A stretch of DNA of 64,000 nt, from positions 5,518,001-5,582,000 of the forward strand of contig NZ_PHUG01000001.1 in the NCBI RefSeq assembly GCF_002813325.1, written 5' to 3'. The position numbers and the translations under genes were made by a program. This document shows positions 33,577 through 41,838 of the stretch, in pieces (the first letter of the stretch is position 1; each line of letters opens with the position of its first letter). Origin of the DNA: Janthinobacterium sp. 64 (lineage in GTDB: Bacteria; Pseudomonadota; Gammaproteobacteria; Burkholderiales; Burkholderiaceae_D). The notes under the pieces were generated by a model. The model saw only the letters and a list, made by a program, of their open reading frames with translations, made no database searches and was not told the origin of the DNA.

Positions 33577-33616
33577 GGGCCGGAGCCGGACCAGCAGGTC
33601 CGTCCCGGCCTTTTTT
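33577..33616 (+). terminator. Rho-independent terminator of the MsbA-type gene
   Basis: A long GC-rich hairpin (GGGCCGG...CCGGACC, loop AGCA, GGTCCG...CCCGGCC) followed by six T residues, 33 bp after the stop codon. Confidence 0.9.
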
Positions 33617-33698
33617 CATGGGGCGGCAATCGTGCCCATGGCGCACGGCGCTTGCCTTTATGATAGTGGTCGCAAAGCAACATGATCAATGGAGCAAC

Positions 33699-34808
33699 AT
33701 GAAGAATCAACAAACGCTGCGCTGGCTGCTGGCCGCCGCGCTGGGTGCGGCCTTGCCGCTGGCGGCACAGGAACTGGCGCCAACGCCAACGCTACAGGAG
33801 GAACAGCAGACCATGTATCTGGATGAAAATTTCATGCCGAGCAATCAGCGCCGCGCCGTGTACGCGCTGCGCACGCCGCCCGTGCGCGACGAGGGGCTGG
33901 GCGCCTGGCATGTGCGGCTCGAATTTCCCGACACGCCAGGCATGCTGGCCTTTGAAACCTACACCACCGACCTGGACTTGAGCCAGGTCAGGTTCGTGCG
34001 TTTTCGCAAGTATTACTACGAGAATGGCCAGCTGCTGCGCGAAACCTACTTCAATGCCCAGGGCGAGGAGCTGCTCGGCGGCAGCGTGTACTTCGAGAAT
34101 GGCCAGGTCAAGCAAAAGGTGACGGCCTTGCCGAACGGGCGCGACAGCATCTCGGAAACGTATCACGAGAATGGCCAGCTGGCGCACAAGACGCTGTATC
34201 ACGGCGACGAGATGGCCGATGGCGAGCAAGTGTCGTATGGCGCGAATGGCGCCGTCAGCCACCGCGCGTATCGACGCAATGGCCAGATGCATGGCGTGCA
34301 GGAATCGTTTTATGCCGACGGCAAGCTGTTCCAACGTGGACAGTTCGTCGATGGCAAGCGCGAGGGTGAGTTTGTCACGGTTGCAGAGGACGGCAGCGTG
34401 CTGGCCAGGACCGTGTGGGTGCACGGCCAGCCCGACGGCTGGTCGTTTGAAAGCCATGGCAACGGCGTCGTGTCGAACAAATCGCTGTACCAGAAAGGTG
34501 CCGTGCTCAGCTTGCAAACGTGGGCGCCGAGTGGCCGGCCCGTGTTTGCCTGGCAGAAAGACGCGCAGGGGCGCGACCATGGCGACACGACGGACTGGCA
34601 TGCCAACGGCGTGCGCGCCAGCGTGACCCCATTCGTCGAAGGCCAGCGCCACGGCTTGCTGCAGACCTGGTACAGCGACGGCAGCCTGCGGCAGATCGTG
34701 CCGTACGAGCACGGCAAGAAGCACGGCATCGAGCGCCAGTGGGACCAGGCTGGCAAGCTGGTGCTGGAACAGGCTTGGCGCGATGGACAGCCTGTCACAG
34801 GCAGTTAG
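33699..34808 (+). CDS. Exported MORN-2/YwqK-like repeat protein
   Basis: A 369-residue exported protein with a signal peptide (MKNQQTLRWLLAAALGAALP, cleavage after LAA near 23). About ten repeats of the pattern Y/W-x-x-G-x-L/V follow, for example KYYYENGQLLRETYF, VYFENGQVKQKV, ETYHENGQLAHKTLY, ESFYADGKLFQRGQF and QTWYSDGSLRQIVPY. These are MORN-variant repeats of 22-24 residues as in YwqK family proteins, often annotated as antitoxins though that role is not established. The start at 33699 gives the signal peptide. A MITE sits exactly at the TAG stop. A related gene follows at 35622. Confidence 0.88.
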   Translation: MKNQQTLRWLLAAALGAALPLAAQELAPTPTLQEEQQTMYLDENFMPSNQRRAVYALRTPPVRDEGLGAWHVRLEFPDTPGMLAFETYTTDLDLSQVRFVRFRKYYYENGQLLRETYFNAQGEELLGGSVYFENGQVKQKVTALPNGRDSISETYHENGQLAHKTLYHGDEMADGEQVSYGANGAVSHRAYRRNGQMHGVQESFYADGKLFQRGQFVDGKREGEFVTVAEDGSVLARTVWVHGQPDGWSFESHGNGVVSNKSLYQKGAVLSLQTWAPSGRPVFAWQKDAQGRDHGDTTDWHANGVRASVTPFVEGQRHGLLQTWYSDGSLRQIVPYEHGKKHGIERQWDQAGKLVLEQAWRDGQPVTGS

Positions 34809-34965
34809 AGCCTATTCCAGTAGATGAATACATCCCCTGCTGGCGCCCCTCAGAAGCGGGGACTGCGTTGATCGTCGTTGCGTGGCTCGCCACGCGTCCT
34901 CCTCACGCCTTGTCCTCGCTCCTGATGAACTGCCAGCAGAAGACGCTCACTACTGGGATAGGCTC
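34808..34965. repeat. 158-bp IS5-type MITE, copy 2, at a stop codon
   Basis: Ends GAGCCTATTCCAGTAG and, read inward, GAGCCTATCCCAGTAG, flanked by TTA (34805-34807 and 34966-34968). The element's first G completes the TAG stop of the preceding gene. The original downstream base was also G, so the protein is unchanged. It is an inverted, ~95% identical partner of 31336-31493. Confidence 0.88.
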
Positions 34966-35049
34966 TTAGTCGAGTGCTTCCTTTGCAGGTATCATGCAGG
35001 GATTCCGGCCCGCCAGCAGGCGCGCAGCCGGGTCTGATAACTGGAGGCA

Positions 35050-35544
35050 ATGGTGGTGGAAGCGGAAGGTTCGGCGGTGGCCCGGGCACAGGGCCTGGCC
35101 TTGCAAAACATGCGCGTCGTCATGCGCGCGGCGCAGCGGCACTCGGCGCAGATCGAGAAGCAATGCGGCGTGTCTGGTGCGCAATTGTGGGTGATGCAGG
35201 AATTGCTGGAGCGCCCAGGCCTGCGCATGGGTGAACTGGCAAGCAAGATGTCGATCCACCAGACGACGGCCAGCAACCTGGTCGACGCGCTGGTGAAAAA
35301 AGCCTATGTACGCAAGGCGCGCGACCAGCCCGACCAGCGCGTGGTTACGCTCACCCTGACGGAGGAAGGCCAGGCCGTGATCGCCGGCGCGCCGCAGCCG
35401 GCGCGCGGCTTGCTGCCCAGTGCGCTGGCCCAGCTGGACCCCGACAGCCTGGCGCACCTGAACCAGGGCTTGAACGCCTTGCTGGCCGTGGTCGCCCCAG
35501 ATGACCGCCAGGCGGGCATGCTGCCGTTTCCGTTCACCATGTAA
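35050..35544 (+). CDS. MarR-family regulator
   Basis: A 164-residue winged-helix regulator. SGAQLWVMQELLERPGLRMGELASKMSIHQTTASNLVDALVKKAYV is the helix-turn-helix, followed by the wing ARDQPDQRVVTLTLTEEG, the classic MarR pattern. N- and C-terminal helices (VVMRAAQRHSAQI, LNQGLNALLAVV) form the dimer interface. Its ribosome site is GGAGG. It sits between two MORN-repeat genes on the same strand, so it may control one of them. The ligand is unknown. Confidence 0.93.
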   Translation: MVVEAEGSAVARAQGLALQNMRVVMRAAQRHSAQIEKQCGVSGAQLWVMQELLERPGLRMGELASKMSIHQTTASNLVDALVKKAYVRKARDQPDQRVVTLTLTEEGQAVIAGAPQPARGLLPSALAQLDPDSLAHLNQGLNALLAVVAPDDRQAGMLPFPFTM

Positions 35545-35621
35545 TCACGCGCAAGCGTGTGGCGGGACCGCCGCGCTTGCCCTTATCATCGGCGCCGTCG
35601 CAGCGTTGATGAAAGCACGCA

Positions 35622-36209
35622 TTGAAGATAATCAATTCCGTTTTGCTGGCCACCGTCCTGGCCGGTTCGTCGTCCATTGCCATGGCCGCACCGGCTTTCC
35701 TGCATTTCACCGATGGCGAACTGCCCCTGCAGGAGGAGCGCAACGGGGAGGGCGGTGTCGACGGCGTGACCGTCGCCTGCTATGCGGACGGGACGGTGAG
35801 GAGCCGCAAGGCTTATCGCGACGGCGTGCTGTCGGGCGAGGCGCAAGCGTTTCATCCGAACGGCAGGCTGGCCGAGCGGGGACCGTATCTGGAAGGCCAG
35901 CGCAATGGCTTGCACCAGACCTGGTGGCCGGACGGCCGAGAAAAGTCGCGCCTCAATTTCCTGCATGGCAAGCCGCAGGGCTGGTCGCTGCTGTATTTCG
36001 CAAATGGCCAGCTGGACCAGAAAAACCTGTTCGAGGATGGCGTCATGCTGAGCACGCAAAGCTGGCGCGACGATGGCACGCCGCTGCATGCCGTCGAGTA
36101 TGTCGACGGGCGCAAGCACGGCCTGGAGCGCCGATGGGGCGAGGATGGCACGCGTACCGTCTGCGCATGGCAAGACGGCCGCTTGCTGCGCCCCTGCAAC
36201 CATTTTTAG
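35622..36209 (+). CDS. Exported MORN-2/YwqK-like repeat protein, shorter paralogue
   Basis: A 195-residue exported protein with a signal peptide (about MKIINSVLLATVLAGSSSIA). The mature part has MORN-variant repeats of 22-24 residues: CYADGTVRSRKAYRDGVLSG, AFHPNGRLAERGPYLEGQRNG, TWWPDGREKSRLNFLHGKPQG, LYFANGQLDQKNLFEDG. It starts at TTG 35622; no ATG gives a signal peptide. It is similar in style to the gene at 33699, with which it probably shares origin by duplication, but lacks that protein's N-terminal region. Its end overlaps the convergent ClC gene by four bases. Confidence 0.82.
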   Translation: MKIINSVLLATVLAGSSSIAMAAPAFLHFTDGELPLQEERNGEGGVDGVTVACYADGTVRSRKAYRDGVLSGEAQAFHPNGRLAERGPYLEGQRNGLHQTWWPDGREKSRLNFLHGKPQGWSLLYFANGQLDQKNLFEDGVMLSTQSWRDDGTPLHAVEYVDGRKHGLERRWGEDGTRTVCAWQDGRLLRPCNHF

Positions 36210-37528
36210 GTCGGTGGCGCCGGCAGCCGTTGCAGCTGCAGTTGCGCCAGCGCCCCGTACAGCGGTTCGCTGAGTACGCGCGACACCGTGCTGGCCACCA
36301 CGGCGCAGGCCATCAGGCTCAGCACCATGCCGTGGCCGTCGACCATTTCCATGACAATGATAAACGCCGTCAGCGGCGCCTGCGTGGCGGCGGCCAGGAA
36401 ACCCACCATGCCCAGCGCGATCAGGGCCGGCGCGTGCGGGTAGTGCAGCAGTACGGCGATATCGTGGCCGATGCCGGCGCCGATGGCCAGCGACGGGGCG
36501 AAGATGCCGGCGGGCACGCCCGACCACACGGTCAGCCACGTCGCCACATACTTGAAAGCGACAAAGGCGGGCGAGGCGTCGCCGGAACCTTCCAGCATGG
36601 CGCGCGTGGCCACGGTGCCGCTGCCGAACGTGGCGCCATGGCTGGCGATGCCGATGGCCGCCACCAGCACACCGCAGACGGCGGCGAACAGCACGGGCCG
36701 GCCCGTTCTCCACGCGGACAATTTTCCCAGCGGATTGCCGCGGGCGGACGCCAGCAACAGCCGCGCGAACAGGCCGCCGGCCACGCCCGCGACCAGGGTG
36801 ACCAGTAAACCTGGCAAGGCCAAGGCCAGGCCGATGGGGCCGGGATGGATGATGCCGAAATGGGTGGCGTTGCCGTGAATCGACACTGCCATCATGCCGG
36901 CCAGCACGATGCCGGCGACAATCAAGCCGCTGTTGCGCTGCTCGGGCGAACGCGACAATTCTTCGATGGCAAACATGACGCCCGCCAGCGGCGTGTTGAA
37001 GGCGGCCGCGATGCCGGCGGCGCCACCGGCCACCAGCAGCGAATGGGCGCTCACCTGAGAGTGGCGCGGCAGCAGGCGGCGCGCGGCCAGCATCACGCCG
37101 GCGGCGATCTGCACGGACGGCCCTTCGCGCCCCAGCGAGAGCCCCCCCAGCAAGCCGCCCGCCGTCAGGACGATTTTTGCGGCACTGAGTTTTAATGAAA
37201 CAAACAATGAGCGCTGCTCGGGCGCGACGGCCGGATCCAGTGTCGCCATCACTTGCGGGATGCCGGAGCCGGCCGCGCCCATCGCATAGCGGCGCGTCAG
37301 CCAGACCAGCAGGGCGGCGCAGGCCGGCGTCCACAGCAGGGCGAACCACCAGGCCTTGCCGTTAAAAAACAGGAACAGGTCCAGCGCTTCCTCCGCCAGC
37401 CACGTAAAACCCACGACGACAAGGCCCGCGATGGCGGCCATGCCGACGACGACGGCGCGCGACCACCACAGGCGCGGGTTGGCAAATTCATGCTTGAAGG
37501 CAGAGGGAATATCGTGCAAGTGCTTCAT
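36206..37528 (-). CDS. ClC-family chloride channel/antiporter
   Basis: A 440-residue ClC protein. The selectivity-filter motifs are GSGIP at 87-91, GREGP at 133-137 with the gating glutamate E135, and GIFAP near 350. FNTPLAGVMFAIEEL carries the glutamate that in E. coli ClC-ec1 acts as proton-transfer residue, so a chloride/proton antiporter is more likely than a channel. No CBS domains follow the membrane part. In bacteria such proteins help in extreme acid resistance and anion balance. It is convergent with the MORN gene and about 100 bp from the NhaR-like gene, on the same strand. Confidence 0.93.
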   Translation of the reverse strand: MKHLHDIPSAFKHEFANPRLWWSRAVVVGMAAIAGLVVVGFTWLAEEALDLFLFFNGKAWWFALLWTPACAALLVWLTRRYAMGAAGSGIPQVMATLDPAVAPEQRSLFVSLKLSAAKIVLTAGGLLGGLSLGREGPSVQIAAGVMLAARRLLPRHSQVSAHSLLVAGGAAGIAAAFNTPLAGVMFAIEELSRSPEQRNSGLIVAGIVLAGMMAVSIHGNATHFGIIHPGPIGLALALPGLLVTLVAGVAGGLFARLLLASARGNPLGKLSAWRTGRPVLFAAVCGVLVAAIGIASHGATFGSGTVATRAMLEGSGDASPAFVAFKYVATWLTVWSGVPAGIFAPSLAIGAGIGHDIAVLLHYPHAPALIALGMVGFLAAATQAPLTAFIIVMEMVDGHGMVLSLMACAVVASTVSRVLSEPLYGALAQLQLQRLPAPPT

Positions 37529-37628
37529 TGCGGCAAGTCCAGGAAGGGGCGCGCAGGGCGTCGGGAAGACTTGCCATTATATAGATGTATTTGCTCGAAT
37601 GTATTTATGTCTCGCGGTGTTGGGGCTG

Positions 37629-38528
37629 TTACACAAACAACTCGTGCCGCGCGCTCTGGCTGATGGCGATGGTGGCCGGGTGGCTCAAACGCCGTTCCGT
37701 GGTGATCGCATACACTTGCTCGACGAGGCTGTCGACCCGCCCCAGCGCCACCACGGCATATTGTTCACACACCTGGGGCGCGATGACGGTGGGGGCAAAG
37801 AACAGGCCGGCGCCGGATTGGCCGAAGGCTTTCATCATGGCGCTGTCGTCGAACTCTCCGACGATGCGCGGGTGCAGGTGATTGTCGCCCAGCCATTGCA
37901 GCAAGCGCCCGTAAATGGCGAAGTCTTCGCCCGGCAGCAACAGCGGCGCGCCATCGAGGCACTGCGGAAAGCCGCCCGTCAGGGTGGCGGCCAGGGCTTG
38001 TGTGCCGAACAGGGTCATGCCGCTTTCACCGAGCAGATGGTTAAAGCCGCGCACGCTCAAGTGGGCCGGCATGGGGCGGTCCGCCATGATCAGGTCGAGC
38101 CGGTGCACGGCCAGGTCCGCCAGCAGGCTGGCCAGTCGTCCTTCGCGGCAAATGATGCGCAGCGGTTCGGCCAGGCCCAGCGCCGGTGCGACCAGGCGGC
38201 AAGCGATCAGTTTCGACACGGAATCGGCGCAGCCCACGCGAAACGTCGTCGTCGCCGTGCGCGACTGGTCGCGCACGATTTCCAGCAGTTCATCGCCCGT
38301 GTTGAAAATGCTTTCGGCATGGCTGAGGATGCGCCGGCCCGTGTCCGTCAATTCCAGCTGGCGCCCGCTGCGGCGGAACAATTCCACGCCCAGGGTGTCG
38401 GCAAATTCGCTGAGCTGTCCGGAGATCGATTGCGGCGTCAGGTGCAGCTGCTCGGCCGCGCGCGCGATGCTGCCCGTCTTGGCCACCATCCAGAAGTAGC
38501 GCAAGTGTTTGAAGTTGAGTGTCGACAT
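37629..38528 (-). CDS. NhaR-like LysR-family regulator
   Basis: A 299-residue LysR-type regulator. It begins MSTLNFKHLRYFWMVAKTGS, and IARAAEQLHLTPQSISGQLSEF is the helix-turn-helix. This N-terminus, with KHLRYFW and PQSISGQ, is characteristic of NhaR-type regulators, which in E. coli respond to sodium and activate nhaA. Here the divergent neighbour is an Alx/TerC gene, 157 bp away. A perfect palindrome at 38545-38569 lies just upstream of the start codon. The regulator therefore probably controls alx and itself. The signal could be cation, pH or manganese stress, but this is inference. Confidence 0.9.
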   Translation of the reverse strand: MSTLNFKHLRYFWMVAKTGSIARAAEQLHLTPQSISGQLSEFADTLGVELFRRSGRQLELTDTGRRILSHAESIFNTGDELLEIVRDQSRTATTTFRVGCADSVSKLIACRLVAPALGLAEPLRIICREGRLASLLADLAVHRLDLIMADRPMPAHLSVRGFNHLLGESGMTLFGTQALAATLTGGFPQCLDGAPLLLPGEDFAIYGRLLQWLGDNHLHPRIVGEFDDSAMMKAFGQSGAGLFFAPTVIAPQVCEQYAVVALGRVDSLVEQVYAITTERRLSHPATIAISQSARHELFV

Positions 38529-38544
38529 GCTTTTCCCTAAAGCT

Positions 38545-38569
38545 AATACATCGAGTTTTTCGATGTATT
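38545..38569. promoter_or_regulatory. Perfect palindrome between NhaR-like gene and alx
   Basis: AATACATCGA (38545-38554), five-base spacer, TCGATGTATT (38560-38569): perfect 10-bp arms. Two further TTCGAT strings follow at 38581 and 38590, giving a cluster of TCGATGT half-sites. The position just upstream of the regulator start fits a LysR recognition site. A short hairpin in RNA is a possible alternative. Confidence 0.6.
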
Positions 38570-38644
38570 CTTAAATTATATTCGATTTGTTCGATGTTTA
38601 TATTCGGACTATGATGGCTGCTCAATTCATGCAAGGAGAGTGTC

Positions 38645-38689
38645 ATGGACTTCAGGATACAAACAGACAGTTGCGGAGGCCGCCGATGA
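38645..38689 (+). CDS. Candidate 14-residue leader peptide of alx
   Basis: ATG 38645 preceded by AAGGAG with ideal spacing opens MDFRIQTDSCGGRR and stops with TGA at 38687-38689, which overlaps the ATG of alx at 38686-38688 as ATGA. A peptide with its own ribosome site, translationally coupled to the next gene, could set alx expression by coupling or attenuation. No alternative function is apparent. The call rests on the strong Shine-Dalgarno sequence and the overlap. Confidence 0.5.
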   Translation: MDFRIQTDSCGGRR

Positions 38690-39648
38690 ACGGCCTGGAA
38701 AGTATTGCTACGGCACCCATGTGGGCCGGCTTCATCGCCTTTGTTCTGGTGATGCTGGCGCTGGACTTGTTCGTCTTCGGCGGCAACAAGGCGCACAAGG
38801 TCAGCGTCAAGGAAGCGGCCACGTGGTCGCTGGTGTGGGTCAGCCTGGCCCTGCTGTTCAACGGCGGCCTGTGGTGGTATCTGAACGGCACGGCCGGTCC
38901 CGAGATCGCCAACCAGAAGGCGCTGGAGTTTTTCTCCGGCTACCTGATCGAGAAAGCGCTGTCGGTCGATAACGTGTTCGTCTTCCTGCTGATCTTCAGC
39001 GCCTTCCAGGTGCCGATCCAGTACCAGCGCCGCGTGTTGATTTATGGCGTGCTGGGCGCGATCGTCATGCGTGCCGTGATGATCATGGCCGGCGCCTGGG
39101 TGGTAAGCGAGTTCAGCTGGGTGCTGTACCTGTTCGGCGCCTTCCTGCTGGTGACGGGTATGCGCATGCTGGTGGCGGCCGATGCGGAACCGGACGTGGC
39201 GAACAACCCGGTGCTGCGTTTTGCCCGCCGCCACTTGCGGGTGGCCGATGGCGACCACGGTGAGCGATTCTTTGTGGCAAAGGGCGGCTTGCGCTATGTC
39301 ACGCCGCTGTTCCTGGTGCTGATCCTGATCGAGGTGACGGATCTGGTGTTTGCGGTCGATTCGATCCCGGCGATTTTTGCCATCACGACGGATCCGTTCA
39401 TCGTCTTCACGTCGAACCTGTTCGCCATCATGGGCTTGCGTGCCCTGTACTTCCTGCTGGTGGATGTGGCTGACCGCTTCCACATGCTCAAGTATGGCCT
39501 GGCGATGGTGCTCGTGTTCATCGGCGCCAAGATGCTGATCATGCCGTGGTACCACGTGCCGGTGGAAGCGTCCTTGCTGGTGGTGGCAGTGCTGATCGTG
39601 GCTAGCTGCGTGGCGAGCGTGTTCATCACCCGCAGCGACAAGAAGTAA
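38686..39648 (+). CDS. alx: Alx, TerC-family manganese/redox-linked membrane protein
   Basis: A 320-residue integral membrane protein with about nine hydrophobic segments. EKALSVDNVFVFLLIF and VTDLVFAVDSIPAIFAITTDPFIVFTSN carry the conserved aspartates of the TerC family, and overall it aligns well from memory with E. coli Alx (high pH-induced, manganese exporter). GGAGG lies ahead of ATG 38686. An N-terminal extension is possible but not needed. In E. coli alx is controlled by a pH/manganese-responsive leader RNA. Here the leader is short and holds a peptide gene and LysR-type sites instead. Confidence 0.9.
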   Translation: MNGLESIATAPMWAGFIAFVLVMLALDLFVFGGNKAHKVSVKEAATWSLVWVSLALLFNGGLWWYLNGTAGPEIANQKALEFFSGYLIEKALSVDNVFVFLLIFSAFQVPIQYQRRVLIYGVLGAIVMRAVMIMAGAWVVSEFSWVLYLFGAFLLVTGMRMLVAADAEPDVANNPVLRFARRHLRVADGDHGERFFVAKGGLRYVTPLFLVLILIEVTDLVFAVDSIPAIFAITTDPFIVFTSNLFAIMGLRALYFLLVDVADRFHMLKYGLAMVLVFIGAKMLIMPWYHVPVEASLLVVAVLIVASCVASVFITRSDKK

Positions 39649-39717
39649 ATGCGGTACGGCGCGCCCCGCCTGGCGGTGGCGTGCCTTTTAATTGACTAAT
39701 AGAAAGAGTAGAAAATC

Positions 39718-40119
39718 ATGCGTACCTATGAAGCGAACAGTCCCCAGGCAGCGGGCCGTATTCTGGCCCTGATGATGGTAGTCGATGGCAACCTGGCCAG
39801 TGCCGAGCTGCAAGCGATGCACCGCAGCAAGATCCTCGAACATATCGACCTGGCGCCGGCCGCTTTTCAACAGCTGCTGCAAGACCTGTGCGACGACATG
39901 CTGACGTCGACCGTGCATGGCGCCGTGCAACTGGCCAATGGCGTGATCGACAGCCTGCTCGATGAAATCGATGATCCGGACTTGCGCCGCAAGCTGCTGC
40001 AAGCCATGTGGAAGATCGCCGATGCGGACGACTGGCTGGCCGATGGCGAAGCCGTGTTGCTGGCCCGCGCCAGCGCGGCATGGTCGGCGGAAACGAATTT
40101 CCGCGCGCATGGTGCCTGA
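39718..40119 (+). CDS. TerB-like helical protein
   Basis: A 133-residue all-helical soluble protein. It has the twin acidic pattern of TerB-like domains: LALMMVVDGNLASAELQAM near the start and KIADADDWLADGEAVLLARA near the end, with paired acidic residues likely to bind a metal. It lies 69 bp downstream of alx on the same strand. A TerC/TerB pairing recalls tellurite and stress-resistance gene clusters, where TerB and TerC interact at the membrane. The family call is by pattern. Confidence 0.75.
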   Translation: MRTYEANSPQAAGRILALMMVVDGNLASAELQAMHRSKILEHIDLAPAAFQQLLQDLCDDMLTSTVHGAVQLANGVIDSLLDEIDDPDLRRKLLQAMWKIADADDWLADGEAVLLARASAAWSAETNFRAHGA

Positions 40120-40125
40120 TGCACG

Positions 40126-40479
40126 TCAAGCCGTCTTGTGTCCCATGGCAATGACGGCGGCGCCGGCCAGGGCCAGGCCCACGCCGGCGATGTCGGTCCA
40201 GGCGGGTGTGATGCCGTCCACCAGCCACAGCCATCCCAGGGCCGTGGCGATATAGATGGCGCCATACGTGGCATACACGCGGCCGCTGGCGGCCGGATGC
40301 AAGGTCAGCAGCCACACGAAGACCAAGAGGCTGATGGCGGCTGGCAACAGCAGCCAGGCGCTGCCCTTGTTGCTCAGCCACAGCATGGGAAGGTAGCAGC
40401 CCAGCAGTTCAGCCACGGCCGTGACGGTAAACAGCCCGAAGGTGCGGGCTAGACTGGTCCATTCGATGGCGTCGTTCAT
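40126..40479 (-). CDS. YnfA-family small membrane protein
   Basis: A 117-residue membrane protein with four hydrophobic segments. The YnfA/UPF0060 signatures are [13 protein letters not shown] in helix 1-2, [30 protein letters not shown], and [19 protein letters not shown]. The family belongs to the small-multidrug-resistance-like fold, and YnfA of some enterics confers low-level drug efflux. It is monocistronic, convergent with the TerB-like gene (six bases apart). Confidence 0.93.
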   Translation of the reverse strand: MNDAIEWTSLARTFGLFTVTAVAELLGCYLPMLWLSNKGSAWLLLPAAISLLVFVWLLTLHPAASGRVYATYGAIYIATALGWLWLVDGITPAWTDIAGVGLALAGAAVIAMGHKTA

Positions 40480-40567
40480 GGCATTCCTGTGATGTGGTCA
40501 AGCCGCCATTCTAGCCGCCAGCTTGCCGGCACTGCTATGATCGGGTTCGGATACCGGAGGAAACACC

Positions 40568-41836
40568 ATGACGACCACCCCAGCGCCGCGTGCCTTGCTG
40601 CAAGCCATGTTCCAGGCCGCCATCGCAGCGGCCCAGCCATCGCACTGCATACCGCCCCATCTGCCGCCCGCGCCCAAGGGGCGGCTGATCGTCATCGGTG
40701 CCGGCAAGGCGTCGGCCGCCATGGCGCAAGCCGTGGAACGGCATTGGCCCGGTCCCCTGTCCGGACTCGTGGTGACGCGCTACGGTTACGCCGTGCCGTG
40801 TGAGCGCATCGAGATCGTGGAAGCGTCGCACCCCGTGCCGGACGCGGCCGGCATGGCGGCCGCGCGGCGCATGCTCGATCTGGTGGGTAACTTGCAGGCG
40901 GACGATACGGTGCTGTGTCTGATTTCGGGCGGCGGCTCGTCGCTGCTGGCCTTGCCGCTGGACGGCATCAGCCTGGAAGACAAGCAAGCCTTGAACCGCG
41001 CGCTGCTGGCCTCGGGCGCTACCATCGGCGAAATGAATTGCGTGCGCCGCCATTTGTCCGCCATCAAGGGTGGCCGGCTGGCGGCCGCCTGCCATCCGGC
41101 GCAAGTCATCACCCTGGCCATTTCCGACGTGCCCGGCGACAAGCTGGGCGATATCGCTTCCGGCCCCACGGTCGGCGACGCCACCAGCTGCGAGGATGCG
41201 CTGGCCATCGTGCGCCGCTATGGGATCACATTGCCCGACAGCATACGCAAGACGCTGGAAAGCGGGCGCGGCGAATCCGTGAAACCCGACGACCCGCGTC
41301 TGGCGCGCACGCGCACGACCCTGATCGCCACGCCGCAGATGGCCCTGGAAGCGGCGGCCGCCGTGGCGCGCGCGGCCGGTGTCATGCCGTATATCCTGGG
41401 CGACAGCCTGGAAGGCGAGGCGCGCGATGTGGGCAAAGTCATGGCCGGCATCGCGCTGCAAACGGCGGTGCGGGGCCAGCCGTTTCCCGCCCCGTGCGTG
41501 CTGCTGTCGGGCGGCGAAACGACGGTCACCGTGCGCGGCAACGGGCGCGGCGGACGCAACGTGGAGTTTTTGCTGGCGCTGGGCATCGCGCTGGACGGAC
41601 ACGAGGGCATCCACGCGCTGGCGGGCGACACGGATGGCGTCGACGGCCAGGAAGACATCGCCGGCGCGGTGCTGGCGCCCGATACCCTGCAGCGGGCGTG
41701 GGACTTGGCTATCCGTCCCCGCGACAGCCTCGACAACAACGATGGCCACGGCTTCTTCCAGGCGCTGGGAGATGCCGTGATCACGGGCCCGACCTTGACG
41801 AACGTCAATGATTTCCGGGCCATCCTGATCAGCTGA
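40568..41836 (+). CDS. ttuD: Glycerate 2-kinase (MOFRL/TtuD type)
   Basis: A 422-residue enzyme of the GckA/TtuD family, which phosphorylates glycerate to 2-phosphoglycerate in the glyoxylate/tartronate and serine routes; older annotations call it hydroxypyruvate reductase. The N-terminal glycerate kinase domain has VIGAGKASAAMAQ, ISGGGSSLLALP and the KGGRLA loop. The C-terminal MOFRL domain includes LLSGGETTVTVRGNGRGGRNVEF, ALAGDTDGVDG and the DNNDGHGFF end. The start at 40568 follows GGAGG. No other glyoxylate-pathway gene is adjacent. Its stop is two bases from the convergent alcohol dehydrogenase gene. Confidence 0.93.
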   Translation: MTTTPAPRALLQAMFQAAIAAAQPSHCIPPHLPPAPKGRLIVIGAGKASAAMAQAVERHWPGPLSGLVVTRYGYAVPCERIEIVEASHPVPDAAGMAAARRMLDLVGNLQADDTVLCLISGGGSSLLALPLDGISLEDKQALNRALLASGATIGEMNCVRRHLSAIKGGRLAAACHPAQVITLAISDVPGDKLGDIASGPTVGDATSCEDALAIVRRYGITLPDSIRKTLESGRGESVKPDDPRLARTRTTLIATPQMALEAAAAVARAAGVMPYILGDSLEGEARDVGKVMAGIALQTAVRGQPFPAPCVLLSGGETTVTVRGNGRGGRNVEFLLALGIALDGHEGIHALAGDTDGVDGQEDIAGAVLAPDTLQRAWDLAIRPRDSLDNNDGHGFFQALGDAVITGPTLTNVNDFRAILIS

Positions 41837-41838
41837 GT

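Noticed and set aside
31336..34965. Composite transposon formed by the two IS5-type MITEs
   Set aside because: Each copy has its own, different 3-bp duplication (TAA and TTA) and there is no shared duplication around the whole segment, so they inserted separately.
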